From UBA10649 sp037130755 (GTDB lineage Bacteria > Actinomycetota > Actinomycetes > S36-B12), in contig JBAXSI010000010.1 of the NCBI GenBank assembly GCA_037130755.1, forward strand, positions 16,598 to 80,597: a DNA stretch of 64,000 nt, in the 5' to 3' direction. Position 1 is the stretch's first letter; every line of letters begins with the position of its first letter. Made by a program: the position numbers and the translations under genes. Of this stretch, positions 61,105 through 64,000 are shown piece by piece. The notes under the pieces are model-generated. The model was not told the origin of the DNA. It worked only from the letters and a program-made list of their open reading frames with translations, and ran no database searches.

Positions 61105-62028
61105 GTGCACCCGCTGCTCGAGGACATCCCTCCTCATGACGTTGAGCGCCTCGAGCGTGTGACGTGCCTGCGCGCGGCCACGGCCGTAACCCCGTTGGAC
61201 GGCGGGATCACCAACCGCAACTACCGGATCTCCACTGCATACGGCGATTTCGTGGTGCGACTGTCGGACCCCGAGTCCTCGGTCCTCGCGATCGATCGCG
61301 GCGACGAGTACCTGAACTCGGTGGCCGCTGCGAAGTCCGGGGCGGGTGCCCCAGTCGAGCAGTACATCGCCGGAGCCGGGGTCCTCGTCGTCCACTGGAT
61401 CTGGGGGCGGACGTTCAGCGAGGTCGACGTTCGCCGGCCCGAGAACCTGCCTCGCATCGCGGAGGCATGCCGGATGCTGCATGCCGGCCCGGATTTCTCG
61501 TGCGACTTCAACATGTTCGACATCCAGGCGCGCTATCTCGCGCTGGTGCGCGAGCAGGGCTACCGCCTGCCCGAACGCTACGAGGAGTTCCTCCCCGTTG
61601 TGTCGCGGTTGAAGGCCGCGATGGCCGAGTCGCCAGAGCCGACGGTCCCATGCAACAACGACCTCCTCGCCGCCAACATCATCGACGACGGCGATCGGCT
61701 CTGGCTGATCGACTACGAGTACGCGGGTAACAACGAGGCGTCCTTCGAGCTTGGCAACATCTGGAGCGAGTCCACCCTCGACGACGACTTGCTCGCGCCC
61801 CTCGTGCACGCCTACTGGCAGGACGAATCCCCGGTGCTCGTCGCCCGCGCTCGCATGTGGGCCCTTTTGTCCCAATATGGCTGGACGCTCTGGGCATCTA
61901 TCCAGGACTCGATCAGCCCGCTGGACTTCGACTACTGGTCGTGGGGCATGGAGAAGTACGAGCGGGCGGTCCGCACGTTCGATGACCCGCGTTTGGGGGA
62001 TTGGCTCGACGAGGTCGCACGTCCCTGA
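61105..62028 (+). CDS. Choline/ethanolamine kinase-like phosphotransferase
   Basis: 307 residues, APH-type kinase fold. LDGGITNRNYRIST (glycine loop), CNNDLLAANIIDD (catalytic loop, N-N-D-L-L-x2-N) and WLIDYEYAGNNEASFELGN (D-Y-E-Y metal segment) match the LicA/choline kinase group. It would phosphorylate choline, ethanolamine or a similar amino alcohol. It precedes an APC permease and lies near the GS-like ligase locus. GTG start. Confidence 0.88.
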   Translation: MHPLLEDIPPHDVERLERVTCLRAATAVTPLDGGITNRNYRISTAYGDFVVRLSDPESSVLAIDRGDEYLNSVAAAKSGAGAPVEQYIAGAGVLVVHWIWGRTFSEVDVRRPENLPRIAEACRMLHAGPDFSCDFNMFDIQARYLALVREQGYRLPERYEEFLPVVSRLKAAMAESPEPTVPCNNDLLAANIIDDGDRLWLIDYEYAGNNEASFELGNIWSESTLDDDLLAPLVHAYWQDESPVLVARARMWALLSQYGWTLWASIQDSISPLDFDYWSWGMEKYERAVRTFDDPRLGDWLDEVARP

Positions 62029-62171
62029 TGGCGGGATGCCGGACCGCCCTTGCGGTCTCCGCGTGTCGCACTTGTCCAAAGTCGCTCCGCGAGGAGACTG
62101 CGGCTAATAGTGTCCGCCTGTCGGGGGACAAGACGTGGGTCGGGCCGCGACCGCGCAATGAGGAGGCTTGA

Positions 62172-63872
62172 GTGCCGGATCAAAGTGCATTGACCGAAGA
62201 CGAACGGATGCTGGCAGAGCTCGGATACAAGCAGGAGCTCAGCCGCAGCTGGAGTGGATTCTCCAACTTCGCCATCTCCTTCTCCATCATCTCGATCCTC
62301 GCTGGTTGCTTCACCACGTTCTACTTCGGGTGGAACAACGGCGGGCCGATCGCCATCTCGCTGGGCTGGCCGTTCATCGCCGCCTGCATCCTGGTGATCG
62401 GCTTCTGCATGTCGGAGCTCGTCTCTGCGTACCCGACTTCGGGCGGCATCTACTGGTGGGCCAGCAAGCTCGGCAGTGTCAAGGCGGGCTACTACACGGG
62501 CTGGCTGAACCTGGTCGGCCTCGTCGCGATCGTGGCGTCGGTGGCCTATGGCACCGCGACCTTCTTCGATTACTCGTTCTCTCGCCTGAATGAGTCGTGG
62601 GCGGCGGGCTACTCGCTCGAGCGTGTCTTCGTGATGTTCCTCGCCATCTTGATCATCACCGCACTCATCAACATCTTCTCCAGCCACCTGCTGTCGATCT
62701 TCAACAACATTTCGGTGTGGTGGCACGTGTTCGGCGCGACGATCATCGTGCTCATCCTCGTGTTCTTCCTGAAGGACGGCACGACGCACTGGAACGTCAC
62801 CGACGTATTCACCGGCCGAGTGAACAACACCTTCGGCCTCTACGGCTCCACGGACGGCGCTCTCAACGGCGCCGGCACGAGTGGCCCGGGCTTCTGGTTC
62901 TACGTGGTGCCGCTGGGCTTCCTGCTCACGCAGTACACGATCACCGGCTACGACGCCTCAGCCCACCTCTCCGAGGAGACCCAGGGTGCGGCGAACACCG
63001 CGGCCAAGGGCCTGTGGAAGTCCATCTTCTACTCGGCTATCGGCGGCTGGATTCTGCTGCTCGCCTTCCTGTTCGCCATCCAGGACCCGGACGCAGTCTC
63101 CGCGGGCGGCGGCGGCGTGCAGGTCATCTTCGACCAGGCACTCACGCCCACCATGGCGGGCTTGGTGCTGCTCATCGCCAGCATCGGCCAGCTCTTCTGC
63201 ACCACAGCCTGCCTGACGTCGGCATCGCGCATGCTCTTCGCGTTCAGCCGTGACGGCGCGGTCCCCGGTGCGAGGCACTGGGCCAGGCTCAACAAGAGCA
63301 AGACGCCGGTCAACGCTGTGATCGCCGTTGCGCTCTTCGGCCTGATCCTTACCCTCCCGGCGCTGTTCAAGGTCAACGTCGGAACCGCGGACGCCCCGAT
63401 CTACACGGTCACCGCGTTCTTCGCCGTGGTATCGATCGGCGTGCTGGGTCTGTACCTGGCCTTCGCCATCCCGATCTTCTACCGCTGGAGGGCTGGCTCG
63501 TCCTTCCAGCAGGGTTCGTGGAACTTGGGCAACAAGTGGAAGTGGATGGCCCCGATTGCGGTCCTCGAGATCGTCATCACCTCGGTCTACTTCATCCTTC
63601 CGCTGTACCCCGCGGGTGCGCCGGGCTTCATGCGCGGTCTCCTCGGGGCGCCGAGCACCGACGACGTTCCGTTCGACTGGAAGTCGGTCAACTACGCACC
63701 CCTGGTGCTGGGCTTCATCCTCATCTGCCTGTGGATCGGCTGGCATGTGTCGGCCAAGAAGTGGTTCACCGGCCCGAAGATGACCGTCGACCTGCCGGCG
63801 GGTGTGTCGTCCGCCGACGAGATCGAGCTCGAGCACGAGCACAAGGGATTCCACCAGCCGCCGGAGAGCTGA
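62172..63872 (+). CDS. APC-superfamily amino acid/amine permease (ACT/GABA permease-like)
   Basis: 566 residues with about 12 membrane segments. The start LGYKQELSRSWSGFSNFAISFSIISI (in parts) and SAYPTSGGIYWWASKL are typical of the ACT/UGA4-type subfamily that carries GABA, choline or ethanolamine. GTG start with AGGAGG 5 bases upstream. It follows the choline/ethanolamine-kinase-like gene by 143 bases; uptake of an amino alcohol or amine is inferred. Confidence 0.9.
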   Translation: MPDQSALTEDERMLAELGYKQELSRSWSGFSNFAISFSIISILAGCFTTFYFGWNNGGPIAISLGWPFIAACILVIGFCMSELVSAYPTSGGIYWWASKLGSVKAGYYTGWLNLVGLVAIVASVAYGTATFFDYSFSRLNESWAAGYSLERVFVMFLAILIITALINIFSSHLLSIFNNISVWWHVFGATIIVLILVFFLKDGTTHWNVTDVFTGRVNNTFGLYGSTDGALNGAGTSGPGFWFYVVPLGFLLTQYTITGYDASAHLSEETQGAANTAAKGLWKSIFYSAIGGWILLLAFLFAIQDPDAVSAGGGGVQVIFDQALTPTMAGLVLLIASIGQLFCTTACLTSASRMLFAFSRDGAVPGARHWARLNKSKTPVNAVIAVALFGLILTLPALFKVNVGTADAPIYTVTAFFAVVSIGVLGLYLAFAIPIFYRWRAGSSFQQGSWNLGNKWKWMAPIAVLEIVITSVYFILPLYPAGAPGFMRGLLGAPSTDDVPFDWKSVNYAPLVLGFILICLWIGWHVSAKKWFTGPKMTVDLPAGVSSADEIELEHEHKGFHQPPES

Positions 63873-63906
63873 TCGGCTGGCTCGGCACGACAGTTCGGCT
63901 TGGATC

Positions 63907-63947
63907 GGGAGGGGTGGGGCTTCGGCTCCACCCCTCCCCCCCTTTTT
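63907..63947 (+). terminator. Intrinsic terminator with TTCG tetraloop
   Basis: A 14-bp stem (one G-T pair) closes a TTCG loop and is followed by C-rich bases and TTTTT (63943-63947). It lies 34 bases after the permease stop codon and is the clearest classical terminator in the window. Confidence 0.9.
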
Positions 63948-63953
63948 GTACTC

Positions 63954-63982
63954 GCGGAAGAGGCGGAAAGAGGCGGAAAGAG
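63954..63982. repeat. Short tandem repeat GAGGCGGAAA
   Basis: Two to three near-copies of a 10-base unit (GCGGAAGAG, GCGGAAAGAG, GCGGAAAGAG) followed by G-rich DNA to the window end. No gene is visible in the last 120 bases. Confidence 0.6.
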
Positions 63983-64000
63983 TCGGGGGCGGGGCGGGAG

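Overview
The window is a high-GC actinobacterial chromosome segment, almost wall-to-wall genes (66 protein-coding genes supported, none of the gaps exceeds 300 bases; no rRNA, tRNA, CRISPR array or insertion sequence was seen). The actinobacterial assignment rests on mycothiol genes (mshA, mshD), GlnR, CarD/CdnL, a SenX3/RegX3-PhoU locus, an LpqE-like lipoprotein, an actinobacterial glgC/glgM pair, and gene orders shared with mycobacteria and streptomycetes (carD-ispD-ispF-cysS-rlmB; mshA-ybjN-gpmA; glnR-mshD; ppk-mutT1; HTH/basic protein/DUF2516). The genus cannot be named from the sequence alone.

Region 1 (1-21.3 kb) is an accessory catabolic island. A leftward operon (6862 to 1) encodes a semialdehyde dehydrogenase, a LigB-type extradiol ring-cleavage dioxygenase, an FAH-family enzyme, an acetoacetate-decarboxylase-like protein, a P450, a phthalate-dioxygenase-reductase-type reductase and a truncated Rieske oxygenase whose metal ligands look altered. 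Next to it are two pairs of glutamine-synthetase-like ligase plus class I amidotransferase-like hydrolase (the logic of gamma-glutamylation of amines), an amino-acid/polyamine permease, a second P450, a zinc alcohol dehydrogenase, a CoA-transferase, an acyl-CoA dehydrogenase, two aldehyde dehydrogenases and a GntR/FCD regulator. Together they suggest oxidative breakdown of an amine, possibly with an aromatic ring; the substrate is not known.

Region 2 (21.3-53.4 kb) is mostly core genome: EamA transporter, glgM/glgC, a polyphosphate-linked operon (ppk, CYTH-CHAD, NUDIX-phosphatase, lipoprotein), mshD and glnR, thioredoxin/DUF4395, nitrobindin, Fur, YgfZ, Dtd, asparaginase, an XRE regulator with a remarkable pentad-repeat protein, macrodomain and AlaX proteins, gpmA, mshA, phoU/senX3/regX3, carD, ispDF, cysS, rlmB, a cation/proton antiporter and a DUF4032 protein. 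Many first genes here look leaderless (TANNNT, then 6-7 bases, then GTG/ATG), whereas the catabolic operons mostly start with clear Shine-Dalgarno sequences.

Region 3 (53.4-64 kb) is a second amine-utilisation locus: LacI regulator, PuuD-like gamma-glutamyl hydrolase, SDR dehydrogenase, aldehyde dehydrogenase and a third glutamine-synthetase-like ligase, then an ABC exporter pair, a choline/ethanolamine-kinase-like phosphotransferase and an APC permease that ends in a textbook terminator. The set fits gamma-glutamylation of an amino alcohol such as ethanolamine, which is an inference.
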